NCBI GenBank assembly: GCA_949825065.1
Contig: OX463854.1
Location: 15,103,112-15,167,111 of the forward strand
DNA length: 64,000 bases
Reading direction: 5' to 3'
DNA from: Odontocerum albicorne
Taxonomy: Eukaryota; Arthropoda; Insecta; Trichoptera; Odontoceridae
The notes below the pieces were generated by a model. It was not told the origin of the DNA, made no database searches, and was given only the letters and a program-made list of their open reading frames with translations. Positions 45,801-58,300 of this stretch are shown here, piece by piece; position 1 is the first letter of the stretch, and every line of letters begins with the position of its first letter. The position numbers and the translations under genes are program-made.

Positions 45801-48695
45801 AACAAAAGTTGTTCGCGCACGAAGCACTTCGAAGCAAATGGTGGCTTGTTTCTTCGGTATAAATGGTCATGTAGCAACAGTGCCTTTAGTGGAACGTTGT
45901 ACGGTTAATTTTGAATGGTACACCACCATTTGTTTGCCAGAAATGCGGAGAAATGAGGAAAACCTACCGCCGAAGACGGATCATTGTCCACCACGACAAT
46001 GCGAGCTCTCACACATCGGCTCAAACAAGTGACTTTTTGAGCACTCAAAACATTGAATTGATGGGTCATCCGCCGTACAGCCCTGATTTGGCACCTAATG
46101 ACTTCTTTTTATTCCCGAACATCAAAAATAAATTGCGAGGTCAACGTTTTTCGACGCCTCAAGAAGCGGTTGATGCGTTCAAAACGTATGTTTTGAAGTT
46201 ACCTCATTCGGAGTGGAAAAAGTGCTTCGAAAATTGGTTCAAACGCATGTAAAAGTGTATTGATCTTCATGGAGAGTATTTTGAAAAACAATAAAGCCAT
46301 TTTCGATTATAAATATTTGTTTTTACTTGTCTGTCTCAAAACTTAAGTAGCAACCGTCGTACTAACTACTTAAGATAGAAAAGTAGTTGTAACAGGGATA
46401 CTTTTTCAAGGTAACTTTAATAACCAATTATTTATTAAACTTAATTTGTTCAGTACTGTAAATGCCTATATGCATTTATATAAACTTTTGCTAGATGCTT
46501 AAAACACCTATCTATTAAAAAACAAGTGACCTCGGAGTGGTCTAACGGCAATGATAGAGTTTGTAAATATATATGAACTCTCACCGTTTTACTATTTTTT
46601 TAACATTTTAAATACATTAAATTTTTTTAAGCGCCTTCGTGATTTTAAGATAAATTATTCAGCAGTAAAACAAGTCAAGGACAGAATACTGCTTTAACAG
46701 TATAAATTTAGCCTAACTCACAGGCTTATTTAAACATTTTTTATTAAGTTAAAAGAAAATTTAAAAAGTTTATATTCTCTTGTTGAATTAAAAATGTAAT
46801 CATGGAGGTAGCCTTCATTTTAATAAAGTAAAATAATTGTTTCAGTTAAAAAAAACTATGTATTTTGTAAGACAGATCTTTAACCTCGAAGCTAGTGAGA
46901 TTTTGTAAGTAAAATAAAAAAAAGGGTTTTGTAAGTAATATAATTTACGGGATTGCGGCCGCCATATACAAAATAATTGAATAGATAAAAAGGGTTTTGT
47001 AAGTAATATAATTTACGGGATTGCGGCCGCCATATACAAAATAATTGAATAGATAAAAAGGGTTTTGTAAGTAATATAATTTACGGGATTGCAGCCGCCA
47101 TATACAAAATAATTGAATAGATAAAAAGGGTTTTGTAAGTAATATAATTTACGGGATTGCGGCCGCCATATACAAAATAATTGAATAGATAAAAAGGGTT
47201 TTGTAAGTAATATAATTTACGGGATTGCGGCCGCCATATACAAAATAATTGAATAGATAAAAAGGGTTTTGTAAGTAATATAATTTACGGGATTGCGGCC
47301 GCCATATACAAAATAATTGAATAGATAAAAAAATTTGAGCCATGTCCGTTTTATGGATAAATTCATGTATTCGTGAATAAAAACATTGGACGTACCGTGT
47401 ACGTCCATACTCTCTTGAGGTAAAAATTCGCTCGCCGTATGGCCATACTTGTTTTTAGGATAAGGTTTAATATTTATAATTACCTGCACCCTGTCATTTC
47501 CTGTATCACAAACATATAAGAAATTTTCAGTGACATCAATAGCTAATCCCTCAGGTGATCTGAAGCAACCATCCTTGGTTCCTTTGGTTCCTATATTTCT
47601 TAAGTAAGATCCATCTTTTGATATGATATGCACACAATGATTCCATTTGTCTGAAAATAACACATTCCGAAAATGACATAGATGCTTTTATCGGACAAGA
47701 GAGATATAAAAGAAATAAATTATTTTAAGAGAGCATTTAATTAATATTACAAGTTGATCATCCTTATGTAAAATCTACTCAAGATTTCTCTCCCAATGAG
47801 CTGTATCATTCAGATATTTGTAGACGGTGAGATGATCTTAAATAGGACTGATTTGGGAGATTTCTTTAAGGCGAGTTAAAAAATTGTCTCAGTCACATTG
47901 CTGAATGGTGAAAAAACTCAGCTATGCCCTCTAGAAGAAGTGTTGAATGATGTTGAAAGGAAAATTTCTGCATACCTCTATGTCCTATTTTCATGTGCTA
48001 GCATTCATATTCCACAGAAGGTTATCAATCTGGGCGTGACAATCAACAGTGGTTCAACAATGATGTTCCATATTAGGTCGACATTAAGGATGTGATATTG
48101 GCCTTTCATGGAGTCACACACCTCATATAACCCAGACGGGTCCTACGATTTTCCATTTTCATTACCCTGTACTTCAATTTGATGTTTTTTAGCATAATTT
48201 TTATGCTGTTCGATGCTGAATTCATCAGTCAATTTTTAGCTACTATCCAAGTCCTGTTGAACAAGTGGATGAGCCAAGTATTTATATAAAAAGAGGGTAA
48301 GAATCAATCAATTTTCCAGTCCTATTTTAATTGCCAGCCTGCCGTTGTCTACATGCAGCTATGATTTGTTTATGGTTGATCTGAAGGAAACTCATGTTAT
48401 TACTGCAGTCGAGAGAGAATCCAGCTTTATGGTAGAAGTGAGACTATTGAATAAAATAATACCTGTAATATAAATTTCATTCCTCATTTGTGAGAATGTA
48501 ATACTATGAGGGCAGACTATCCTATCATCTACTATCCTCTGAAGGATCTTCCCCTTGATTTTATCAATGACCAGGATGTGATGAGAATCTGTGGTGCAGA
48601 TGTAGATATGGTCTTGGCCTCCCCACGGAGCAACAGCCACACCAGCTGGCCTCGGACATTTCTTCCACACCAAGCGCGGTGTGAAATGTCTTGAT
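42729..48695 (-). CDS. NHL-repeat protein (possibly TRIM-NHL type), last four coding exons
   Basis: Exons on the minus strand, 48695-48463, 47650-47484, 43715-43430 and 42895-42729, join in frame to 283 residues ending VSIF and a TAA stop. NHL blades are clear: GVAVAPWGGQDHIYICTTDS, SPEGLAIDVTENFLYVCDTG, APTGIAVVSDKVIIVDSGN, HPEAIAVDPLGFILIGDSGN and a last ISAMHITPQLEIIVSD. About six blades fit, a whole propeller. Such domains in TRIM-NHL proteins bind RNA or protein partners and follow a RING, B-box and coiled coil; none of those is visible here, so they would lie upstream (right) or beyond MBOAT7. Donors GTAATA, GTAATT and GTATTA are slightly weak but consistent. The family is firm; the exact orthologue (nhl-1/TRIM32-like) is not established. 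Confidence 0.82.
43335..43400 (-). repeat. Short dispersed repeat R, copy 2
   Basis: The block 'catcaggtatacagggatgc' and 'cacaaatggcttccaccc' parallels the copies at 10.0 and 52.6 kb. It lies in the last intron of the NHL gene. Confidence 0.5.
43430..43715 (-). CDS. NHL protein exon (blades 3-5)
   Basis: Encodes MFNIDSGAFVRFIGIVSR through PLGFILIGDS plus one base. The acceptor is tttttag and the donor GGTAATA. It includes APTGIAVVSDKVIIVDSGN and the next blade. Confidence 0.85.
43855..44275 (+). pseudogene. LINE L1w 3' end, copy 2
   Basis: The plus strand reads LWNQLQTNIRLAPSLACFKK then RLKKL and stop, matching the minus-strand copy at 18705-19300. The 3' UTR contains gtctggttggttggaagaga and 'ttgccgcctgacaataag', and the element ends in an (AAT)n run. 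It is inserted in an NHL gene intron in the opposite orientation to the gene. Confidence 0.7.
44758..45081 (+). repeat. Inverted duplicate of 5475-5804, flanking mariner B copy 2
   Basis: It aligns with the reverse complement of 5475-5804 with about ten mismatches. It stops being similar at about 44758 ('tttttgcttcc') and runs directly into the mariner end at 45082. Confidence 0.85.
45082..46359 (+). mobile_element. Mariner family B, copy 2 (full length, two frameshifts)
   Basis: Ends cgagggctgctacttaagtt and its complement are flanked by TA. Transposase pieces run from MIFYDFQRGLTQQQ at 45284, through a frameshift near 45335 into WFSEFNCGRSSLQDEF, ILHEHLAVKKICSRWIPHNL and the first Asp in IVTGDESWIYAYKP. 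A second frameshift near 45945 leads into VHHDNASSHTSAQ and SPDLAPNDFFLF (DD34D), ending FENWFKRM with a stop, then a broken CIDLHGEYF-like tail. All catalytic residues remain, but two frameshifts and a late stop disable it. Confidence 0.9.
46919..47331. repeat. Six-unit 68-bp minisatellite carrying NotI sites
   Basis: The unit (aagggttttgtaagtaatat ... gggattgcggccgccatata ... aattgaatagat) repeats at a constant 68-base spacing from 46924 to 47331. The units are almost identical. Five contain GCGGCCGC and one GCAGCCGC. It lies in an intron of the NHL gene, about 150 bases from the exon at 47484-47650. Confidence 0.97.
47484..47650 (-). CDS. NHL protein exon (blade 2)
   Basis: Encodes KWNHCVHIISKDGSYLRNIG through VCDTGNDRVQ. 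The acceptor is ttttcag and the donor GGTAATT. The first two bases complete an Asp codon with the preceding exon. Confidence 0.87.
48463..48695 (-). CDS. NHL protein exon (blade 1), most upstream one seen
   Basis: Encodes SRHFTPRLVWKKCPRPAGVA through FSQMRNEIYIT. The acceptor is atttcag at 48696-48702. One leading base completes a codon from an upstream exon that I could not find. The donor GTATTA is weak. Confidence 0.82.
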
Positions 48696-48937
48696 CTGAA
48701 ATTATTTCAATGAAATATTAAGAAACCTACAAATATAATTCAGAAGAAGAGTAAAAAATAAGTTGACATTCCTTTGAAAAGATTTTAAATGCAACAAATT
48801 ATTTTACAGGGTAAATTTCAAGAAAAAAATGTATTTCTTATATCCAACATAATATAAATCATTTACAAAGTCATAAAGTTATATGAGAGTGAATTAAAGC
48901 TCAAAATTGAAAAAAAAACCATTTGCATTATGGCGAC

Positions 48938-49005
48938 CACCTTGGCTTAGTTGGTATGAGGCTTCCACCCAGAGATAACATTGTCTGCGTCAAGACTTTT
49001 TCATT
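48938..49005 (+). repeat. SINE family 1 head fragment
   Basis: 'gcgaccaccttggcttagtt' with 'ggtatgaggcttcc' is the A-box half of the family 1 head. The B box is not clear and there is no tail. Confidence 0.45.
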
Positions 49006-49638
49006 ATCCCCTCTATTTAGATGCAAGGGGAAATTTCAAAGATGGAGTTTTTTTAATGAAAGTAGCACTAAATGTAATTGTGGAGCTATATAGGACTAAT
49101 GACACTCATTTTCTGAACACACTTGCAGTAAGACCTGATTGCGGTTAGTCTATGAAACTACTAAATTCATTCAATTATTCTGAAAGTAATTTTTCTATCA
49201 GAATTTCTATATAGAATTCTGCCAATATAGTCTCCAACTTGAGAAAAGAGCATGCTTTGCCTTGTTTTAGAGAATTTTGAGCTTTTTAAGCTATTCAGAT
49301 GAATCTTAAAAATAAAAATAAATTAAGAATTCTTGCTCTTGAATTTTTATTTTCAATACTAATATCACTCATTCTTATTAGGATATGATATTATGATCAT
49401 TGCTCTGTGAGGCTCATGATAAAGTATTAGGAACAAATTTAGAACAAAACAATTAAAGGTTGCTCATCCCTGAACTTGCATAATTTTTCAATAAGACGTA
49501 AAATTTTTATGATAAAAATATATTGAAAACTGGTTCTAATTATTCAATACATTATTGAAAAAAAGACATTAAAACGTGTAACTTAATTTGCTCATCTATA
49601 TTCAGATTTCCTAGTTTTCAACATTTTTTGCTATAATT

Positions 49639-50274
49639 CAGGGGTCGGCAAACTTTTTCCGCTAAGGGCCAGATTTTGACGGGCCGAGAAGCAAACTCGA
49701 GGAAATTTATATAAGAGGTAATTCTACATATATACCGAAAAAAAAACAGGTTTTACGAATGGATTATTTACTTTTATTAATTAAGGTATTATAGAAACAG
49801 GCAAAATTTTCGTCTTATTGAACAACAAATGTAACGTAATAATAATAAGCGCTACTAATGAAATGAACTTGATTGTTTTTTCTGAGATAATATTTCATCA
49901 AACTGGGATTCGAAGCATCAAAATTAATTGCAAATGGTTGTGTTAATGCCGACCTGTATTGCGATTTTACGTACTTCATTTTTTTAAATGTCAGATATAA
50001 ATCCCTGAGCATATGATTTTAATTTGACCATATTCGTCACCTGGAAGACATTTATAGAATTCTGTTAGATTATTTTCATGAAATTTGTCGTTTAGCATAT
50101 CATCACTTTGCACATTAATCACTTTCAATTGAAGGTTATATTATACATATACAATTTAACAAAACGAACATATAAAGTTATTAAAAATGAGATTGGTTAT
50201 TATTAGCTCGCGGGCCGGTTTAAAATAGGCATCGGGCCGGATTTGGCCCGCGGGCCGTAGTTTGCCGACCCCTG
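49639..50274. mobile_element. Non-autonomous hAT element with exact 8-bp target duplication
   Basis: The ends CAGGGGTCGGCAAACT and its near-complement (agtttgccgacccctg) are classic hAT termini. CTATAATT occurs on both sides (49631-49638 and 50275-50282). The GC-rich sub-terminal regions (gggccgg repeats) are themselves partly inverted. There is no transposase. Length 636 bp. Confidence 0.93.
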
Positions 50275-50655
50275 CTATAATTGGTTAAGTAAATAAATAA
50301 ATTTCATAAGGATTCAAAATTTAATCCATCGGAGTAAACTCATTGATGATGTCACAACTTCAAATTAAGGTTTTTAATAATTGTGATAAAAAATTGTTAA
50401 CTTGTTTCAAGGGTCCTTTTGTTATAAAGAACCCAAATACTTAGATAGTGCTATTTGTAGGAAATTTCATTCAATTTTGCACCTGGTGGCTTGCCCACTG
50501 TACTCCATTACTACTCAGAAGACTTGCAGAAGGGCCCTAATGTTATCACAGTCGCCAATTTCTGGGCTGATAGGATATAGATAGATTTGGTGTTATTGAC
50601 ACTATTGAAATAGAATAATACTAAATTTCATCAAGAATTTATAGTAGGCAGTTAC

Positions 50656-51229
50656 TATAGTTCGGAAAATCTAGGATGAACCGTATGACAGCTCACAAAT
50701 TTGCCCCAATACAACCTTGTAACGATGTTCAGTAATTTTAATTATTTTATCAACTTTAATATAAGCCTCGATTATAATAAAAAGCAAGTTATTTAGGTAA
50801 ATACATTACATAAAACTAACAATAATGACAAATTAATATATCTTGTCACAAATTAGAAAAATGTGGCAGTTTGTTAAAATCAAATAATATTTGGTGACTT
50901 TTGTCAAAAGTCACTATGTTAGTCTGCATTGGCTAGGGATGAGGTATTCGATAATTGGATTTTCAAAAATCGATTTCGAAAATCGATTTTAATTAAATGT
51001 TCGTAATTAGTATTAATTCATAGTGGATCTTGGCCTATTTAAAGATACATACAAATCATACAATACATTAGAAAGTCAGTATAATGAAAATTAGGAATTA
51101 AAACGTCAGTTTAGAGAAAAACAATTGTTCGATTTGTAAAAAAACTATTAGATTTGTAAAAAAAACAATTTTACCCCATCCCTTTGTGACAAACGTCGCA
51201 CGGTTCATCCTAGACTTTCCGAAGTATAA
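50656..51229. mobile_element. MITE family M, copy 2
   Basis: The ends tagttcggaaaatctaggat and 'atcctagactttccgaagta' are inverted repeats. The interior matches 25985-26560 in reverse orientation across its length, including 'cattggctagggatg' and 'gaaagtcagtataatgaaaa'. A short palindrome 'aaaatcgatttcgaaaatcgatttt' is present only here. Confidence 0.82.
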
Positions 51230-51249
51230 GTCCCTATACGAGTATAACA

Positions 51250-51480
51250 AAATTACAGATGGAAAAATTAAAATAAATGCAATCTGAATTTTGCTGGAAG
51301 TCGCATTTGCGATGTTTGGGTGCTAAGTGAGCATGATAACCACCTGTCTTTAAAAGATGATGCTCTCAACTTTGGCTCCAGTGAGGGTGTGACAAATATC
51401 CCTATGTCGCAGACCTCTCTTTCACTCATAGTATATTCAATTTTATTGCTAAATAATTTTTTATGCGAAAAAAAAAACAG
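51250..51480. other. Unassigned open stretch
   Basis: Both strands are open for about 50-60 codons here (minus: MSEREVCDIGIFVTPSLEPK...). I considered an upstream exon of the NHL gene, but no good donor follows the minus-strand frame. Nothing is called. Confidence 0.2.
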
Positions 51481-51524
51481 AATTTATTTGGAAAATAAGT
51501 TTTTAGGAATTATTACTCATAGAG

Positions 51525-51646
51525 TATTATAATTTCGAGTAGATAACTCTATGTTTCAGGCTTATCACACAACCTGTCGTCAAGAGTCACCCATTCTGTG
51601 TTCGCACAGATGTCAGCATTAGAGTTATCTATTCGAAATTATAATA
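51525..51646. mobile_element. Short MITE with 27-base terminal repeats
   Basis: The left end tattataatttcgagtagat and right end 'atctattcgaaattataata' are inverted repeats with one mismatch over 27 bases. The TA at each end fits a Tc1/mariner-type target site. Length about 122 bp. Confidence 0.8.
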
Positions 51647-52060
51647 TACAGAACTAAAAAAATAATAAAACAACAGAAAATATCAAATCTCTCATGTAAA
51701 TAAATTTGATTAACAACTTTTGCGATTTAACTAAGCAGACAGCCTGTATATTTTTGAACAATTGCTTAATTTTCAACATGACCTTATTTAAAACTTTATT
51801 TTAATAAAGTTTACCTCATTTGATTAAATGGTTTATTTAAACTGATTAACATAATTCTTGTAACATTGAATACATTTTTGAAAACCAGTTCTAATAACTT
51901 TTAATAGGTAAATTAAAATATTCATAGACGAATTTATAATTTACTTTTCATTTTTTATTTAATGTAACAGCTATGTCGTCAAGTTGTTGCTTTAAAATTT
52001 GATAAAAAAAATAGCTCTTGTTCACTTTGGTGTTTCCTAATTTTCTCATTACATTTTGCA

Positions 52061-52302
52061 ATGTTTTATGAACAAGTCATAAGAGGAGTGTTAGAAGAAA
52101 CTGACACAGTGTTTTTAATACTTGTGGTTTTCGGAACATTTTATGGAATTGCAATAAAAAATGTAGAGAGTGTCACTAAAAAGCGATGGCTATGTACTGT
52201 TTATGGAATAATTAATATTTTTATACTCTTTGGGTTTGAAGCATGGCATATATTTATTGCTCAGTTGATTTGTGCTTTTCTAATAGTGAATGTTGGAAAA
52301 GG
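52061..52302 (+). CDS. MBOAT7: MBOAT7 exon 1
   Basis: Begins MFYEQVIRGVLEETDTVFLI and encodes two or three transmembrane helices. It ends VNVGK plus two bases at donor GTAAGA. Confidence 0.85.
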
Positions 52303-55300
52303 GTAAGAAAAATAAATTAATTTTTTTCAATGAGTAATATGTATGCAAAGTGTAGAATAATACGTAATTTTTAAAAATTAAAGTTTACACATAAGGTATG
52401 CAAAGTGTTGATTTAATTTAAAATACGATGTAATTTTTTTAAATTAAAATTTACACATAAAGTTTTGTGATGTCTGGTGTAACTATTCAGTAGGTTAATT
52501 ACAATAATTTATTTCTATTAAAATACGTCAGTCGTAAATCATAATAGGTAAGATTTGATCAAAAGTGATCCACAATAAATTGAAATCACACATGTTTTTC
52601 TGGTAATAATACATCATCATCGTCATCACCCTATATGTCATCCATCAGGAACACAGGGATGCAATAAAACACCTCAAACCATATCGGTTCACAGCCCAGC
52701 ACTCCATGTCCTTCCATGTGAATCTTCTATCACAACACTGGTGTATAATATACACCAGTGATCCATCAAACCTTGGTTGGATGAATGAAAGACCAAATAG
52801 ACAACATCTTCATTAGGCCATCAAACTATAACCTGATGGATCAGAATTGACGGATATGAGAACCTACCATGTAGTAGATATTTATACAGACAATGATCTC
52901 ATTTGTTTCGTAAACTTCCAACTAACCAAAACCCTAATACCGTCTGCTCCGTAATGGAAGTAGTAATACAGTTTAGGGTCTGGTAAGTCGTGCCGATATT
53001 TTTTTTACATTGGTCGCATCTTCCAACAGGCACAGGAACTTAACTCACAATTTGCTTGCTGCTGATTGATTTGGAAAAATCTTTTAACCCCATAGATTTT
53101 CAGCATGGGATTTGCTCATCACTTACTGAGTGCCTTCCAATATTTTAGCCATAATCAAAGCTCTGTAGCAGGACTTCAAATGCTGTTTAAGGATAGTTGA
53201 TTGCTGTGTCTTGGCTTTCTTTATTTTTATCATTCTTATGGACTTTTTACTTATAAAATTATTTTCTACTTAGATGGTTGCTTGAAAGAAATAACTGCAT
53301 AGCAACAAGTCCCCCTTATGTACCATGTACACATATAACTATATAATAAATTAAATCCGTGAAGGGCATGAGAGACCTTCCAATGTCGCAAAGGTTGACA
53401 GCTAATGGGTCTGTTGAAGAGCTGGGAGTTCTAGAATTTGTGGGTGATATCGATGGTATAAATTAAGCCGTTATAATTCATGAATAGGTATCGGTTTTCC
53501 CTTTATCTATTTTTTATAATATTTTGAAATGAAATAAGATTTAGGAGTCATGTTTGAAGTTCTTATATTTTTAAATGACCTCACCTTTTCTTATTGGTGA
53601 AAATAGAACGATTACAGTTACTTTTCAATCTACAGTAGCATGTAACAAGGGGCTAAGTAAAAAAGATTTATGGCACATCTTTACAGCTATTCTTAGGATA
53701 AAGTGTGCTGCCTGTTGCGCATTAATTAAAAACACTGTTTCTTATATAATATAATCATGACAATCATCATTGTTAAAAAAATAATATTGCAGTCTAAAAT
53801 GCTGGTCTATTTAGTTAGGTTTTAACTGCATTATATTTCACACTTAAAAACTAGACTACTATAACACATAGATCAATAAGTCCCGGGACTAACCAACAGA
53901 TGGCGCATCTAATAACAAATCCATACCATTCTCAGTTAGTTTAACCTTTAGAAGTTACGAGTCAAACTTTCATGATATACCGACATTGTGTCATTGAGTT
54001 ACAGTGGTTTTAGTGACGCTACTTTTGCTATTTTCAAAACAATGGAAAAAACCGAATTTCGTGTATTGATAAAACATTGCTTTTTAATGGGAAAAAATAC
54101 CGTTCAAACTCAGCGATGGCTTGAAAAGTGTTATTCGGGCTCTGCTCCGTCGAAAACAACCATTTGTCGGTGGTATATTGATTTCAAACGCGGTCATACA
54201 GACACAAATGATGCTGAACGCTCTGGTCATCCAAATGTGTCTGTTACACCAGAAATGATAAAAAAACCCTCAAAATCGTGATGAAAAATCGCAAGGTAAA
54301 GTTTCGTGAGATAGCTGACATCCTGAAGATATCATTTGGTAGTGTTTACACTATTTTGCATGAACATTTGGTCATGAAAAAGCTTTTTCGAAATGGGTGC
54401 TGCATTTGCTCACAATGGAACAGAAACAACAACGCATCGATGATTTAGAGCGTTGTTTGGCACTGTTTACGCGAAATAAACAGGAATTTTTGCATCGGTA
54501 TGTGACAATGGATGAAACTTGGATCCGCCACTATACTCCAGAATCAAATCGGCAGTCAGCTGAGTGGACAGCAGCCGGTGAAAATCGTCCGAAGCGACCA
54601 AAAACTCAACAGTCGGCCGGGAAGGTTATGGCCTCCGTATTTTGAGATGCGCATGGTATAATATTCATCGATCACCTTGAAAAGGGAAAACTCATCAATA
54701 GCAAATATTACATAGCGTTATTGGACCGTTTGAAGGCAGAAATTGCAAAAAAACGGCCCCATATGAAGAAGAAAAAGTATACTTTCATCAAGAGAATGCA
54801 CTGTGTCACAAGTCGATGGTAACGATGGCCAAATTGCATGAGTTGAACTTCGAATTGCTTCCGCACCCACCGTATTCCCCAAATTTGGCCCCCAGCGACT
54901 ATTGGCTGTTTGCAGACCTCAAAAAGATGCTCCAGGGAAAGAGATTTGGCTCCAATGAAGAGGTGATTCCCGAAACTAATGCCTATTTTGAAACCAAAGA
55001 TAAATCGTTCTACACGGCTGGCATAGAAAAGTTAGGAAAGCGTTGGAAAGAATGTATCGCTCTTGAAGGAGACTATGTTGATGAATAAAGAAGAATTTTG
55101 GCAAACAAATGTTGTTTAAGTAGTTAGTCCCGGGGCTTATTGTGTTGTTCTACAACTTTTTATAAAGCAATGTTATTTTTCCTCAAATATCTCAAAATAT
55201 GCAAAATGTGGCTTGGATTCCTTTAACACACAAATTCCATTAAACCAATGATTAAAAGTGAAATAGAATTTGGGTGAAAAAACAGCACAAATAAAAAAAA

Positions 55301-58300
55301 ATTATAATAATTACACGGTGTTTAAAAAAAATGTATAGGTACATACTTTTACAGTTCACAAGTAAATCAATATTTTTTTCTTTTTGAGGAGTTATTATTT
55401 TTTTTTCTGAAGTTATATTCCAACATTAGTCCATGTCCTCTATGAAGGCGATTCTTAACAAAGAGTTGAATTCTGTGAGTGGTACCTGTCAACATGTGAA
55501 GAGGACCCACAGTTTTCAAACATAATCTTTGGAGTGATGATGTTACAGTTCAATTAAGTGACCTTTTTCTTATTCTGGAATACCTAAACGTTTATCGCAA
55601 AAAAAACCAGCAACAATTAGCTATTGAAAGACAATGTACTCATATCCAAAATTAATTTTTTCATGATTTTTACAGCTCTGTAGAACTATATTATCATCAG
55701 TGTCTGAATTTTAATGGTTACCAGTTGAACAATTGTGATAACTTGAAACAATAAATGATCTGCCCTCTTTAATTTGAATTATAAATCTTGGATATAATTA
55801 GAACTGTATTAATAAATATTCAAAGTGTGTATACATTTTCTTGAGACACTTGTATATGTCAATATAAAAAATACAGTTGGAAAAGTCTGTTCGCATAAAA
55901 GTCCCAAAATGTCAAAAATATCTCATACATAAAAAATTCTTAAAATAATCGAAAATTTATGAAATACATCCAGAAGTATCGAGAAAATCTGAAAATATCA
56001 TAAAGCCCACAATCCCCAACCTGAATTTTTACCATTAGATGCATGTGTATTTCGGTACCTGTTTATACTATATTCTGTATTTTTATGCTCACCTGATGAT
56101 GCGAAAACCTTGAAACCGTTATGTTAAGTGGAATTTTACAGTGTTTTACTAAACAAATTATACGGCTTAATATATTTATATTTTTTATTCCAGAAAATGT
56201 CATATTGTTGCCCTGGCATACTACTCCATATATATTTCAGCATTTAGGATATGGACTCCCAATAATGCATTCTACAAATATAAAAATCTTTGTGTTATGA
56301 TGTTATTCCTAAGAGGTGTAGGAGTAGCTTTTGAAATAAATTACTCCTATAAAGGTAAAATAGAAAAAAAGGAAATGAAGAAACCTACACTATTTGAATT
56401 CTCTCACCAAATTGATCCGACATTTAGTGAAATATTGCACTATATATTTACGTGTTCAGGAATACATTTTGGTAAGCCTGTTGATATTCCTTTATTTTAC
56501 GTTTAATACAGGTTTAACCCAATTAAATGCAATAAAATGCATTGAACAAGAAAAAAACTAGATAGTTAAAAATCGAAAAATGATAACAAGAGCAATAATA
56601 AAAATTACACATGCTTCCTTATGAAGTGGCTCAGTTGCGCCTATAAAATTTATTAAGGAGCTTAATTCTCAATTGATCCACTGAAATATGGAAGATATAT
56701 TCATATAACGGAAAATTAACTCAACAAGGTCGTTTCGTGTGTCAGTGGAAACCATACACAGTGGTGATACTCTTAATAGGTCAGTTCATGGGTATGGCAC
56801 CGAAAACAAATACTATTTCATGGTGGCATAAAGAAGTGACAGATATGTTTAACAAAAGTTTGTCAATCTTCGCTATTTTTCCAGTGAGTAATTTGTATAT
56901 GTACAAATTTATTCTAACTAGATCTCTTCTAAAGCTCTTTTTATAAAGAATAATGTTAACTTATTATTTTTTACCTTAACATGTTTGCTATTTTCTAGGT
57001 CCCTAAATTGACTTTTCTTAATGAATTCTACTGTTAATTCGAAAAACTGAATATTTCATAATCTTGTTTCACCAAAAAGAATTTATGAATTCTAATAATT
57101 CTAAAATTCCACGTATATGGATGGATCCACATAGTAACGGCCATGGGGGCGGGACGATCGGTGTAATATGCATCAGCGAGCAGCTATAGTAAATTCCCGG
57201 GGCTTCCCCTATATCCAACATTACAATATCGAAATATCTCAAGTTTGTTATTGTAAGTACGGGGAGTTTACCGATAAAATAAAGAAACGATGGAAAAAGG
57301 ATATAATAAAAATACAAATTTTGCATTTTTTAAGTAACCGTTGTTTTTAAACTTCCTATAATTTAAAATTATATTTCTCTTACGAAATTTTTATTCTGAG
57401 ATCAAATTTAAGTGGCTATATTTTAAACGTTAATCAGTTATTTCTGGTTCTTTGTTGACATCCCCGAGAATTAATTTACCTTCAGTTAGTTATTTATATT
57501 TTTTTAGTCTACCTATTATAATTTCACAATTGCCAACATTAATTTGTCAAAAACTTTGAATCGTAGACTAAAAATCAACATCATCATAGTTATGTTACGC
57601 GCCTAACATAAACAAGTGAATCTATGATATATAAACAAGGGACCATGTCAAAATCAAATAAGTCACAATTATAGTTTTTTTTATCATTAGTACACGTCAT
57701 TGAAAAATAGTACTGTTTTCATTAGTTAAATATTATTACTTTTTATTAGTTAAATATTAATATTTATTAGTTATATGTTATACCTCAATATTTCGAAAAT
57801 ACGTCAATAAAATTTTAACCGGTTTGCATTATTTTTATAGTCGTTGGAAAATGCAGCGCAAATTCAAATTCTTTTTTTATGTTTGTGTAATTCGTAATGA
57901 TTTTTTTTGTGAATATGGTTCTCGGGATTTCAAATTCACAGAGTTTAGTGTATATTTAAAGATATATTTTTGTAGTTTTTGGCCAAGCCAAATTTAGTCA
58001 AATGAATAATTAATTTTGTATGAATGTGGACTTGAAAAAAGAACGTGATTTGAAAGGAGATGTCGTACTAAAGATGAGGAAAATATTTAGAAATACAATC
58101 CACTAGATTTATATAGATTTATACGTGAAGTTTGTAGATACCTAGAAAAACTTGATATGACCTAATGAATCAACTTCTGAAAGCGAAAAGAGTCTTAAAA
58201 ATAGGAAAAGTACACAAGCTATGGAAAGTATACATGCCTTGGCAGAAGCGGTAGAAGTATCCCAGTTTAAAAATAAGTGAAGATTAGTTCTCTCCGCTTA

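Noticed and set aside
47149..47480. Extra coding sequence of the NHL protein reading through into the minisatellite
   Set aside because: The NHL frame ends at a GTAATT donor at 47483 and joins cleanly to 43715. Read-through into the 68-base repeats is a frame accident.
51320..51532. Candidate upstream exon of the NHL gene on the minus strand near 51.3-51.4 kb
   Set aside because: The frame is open, but there is no plausible GT donor before its stop and no RING, B-box or coiled-coil text.
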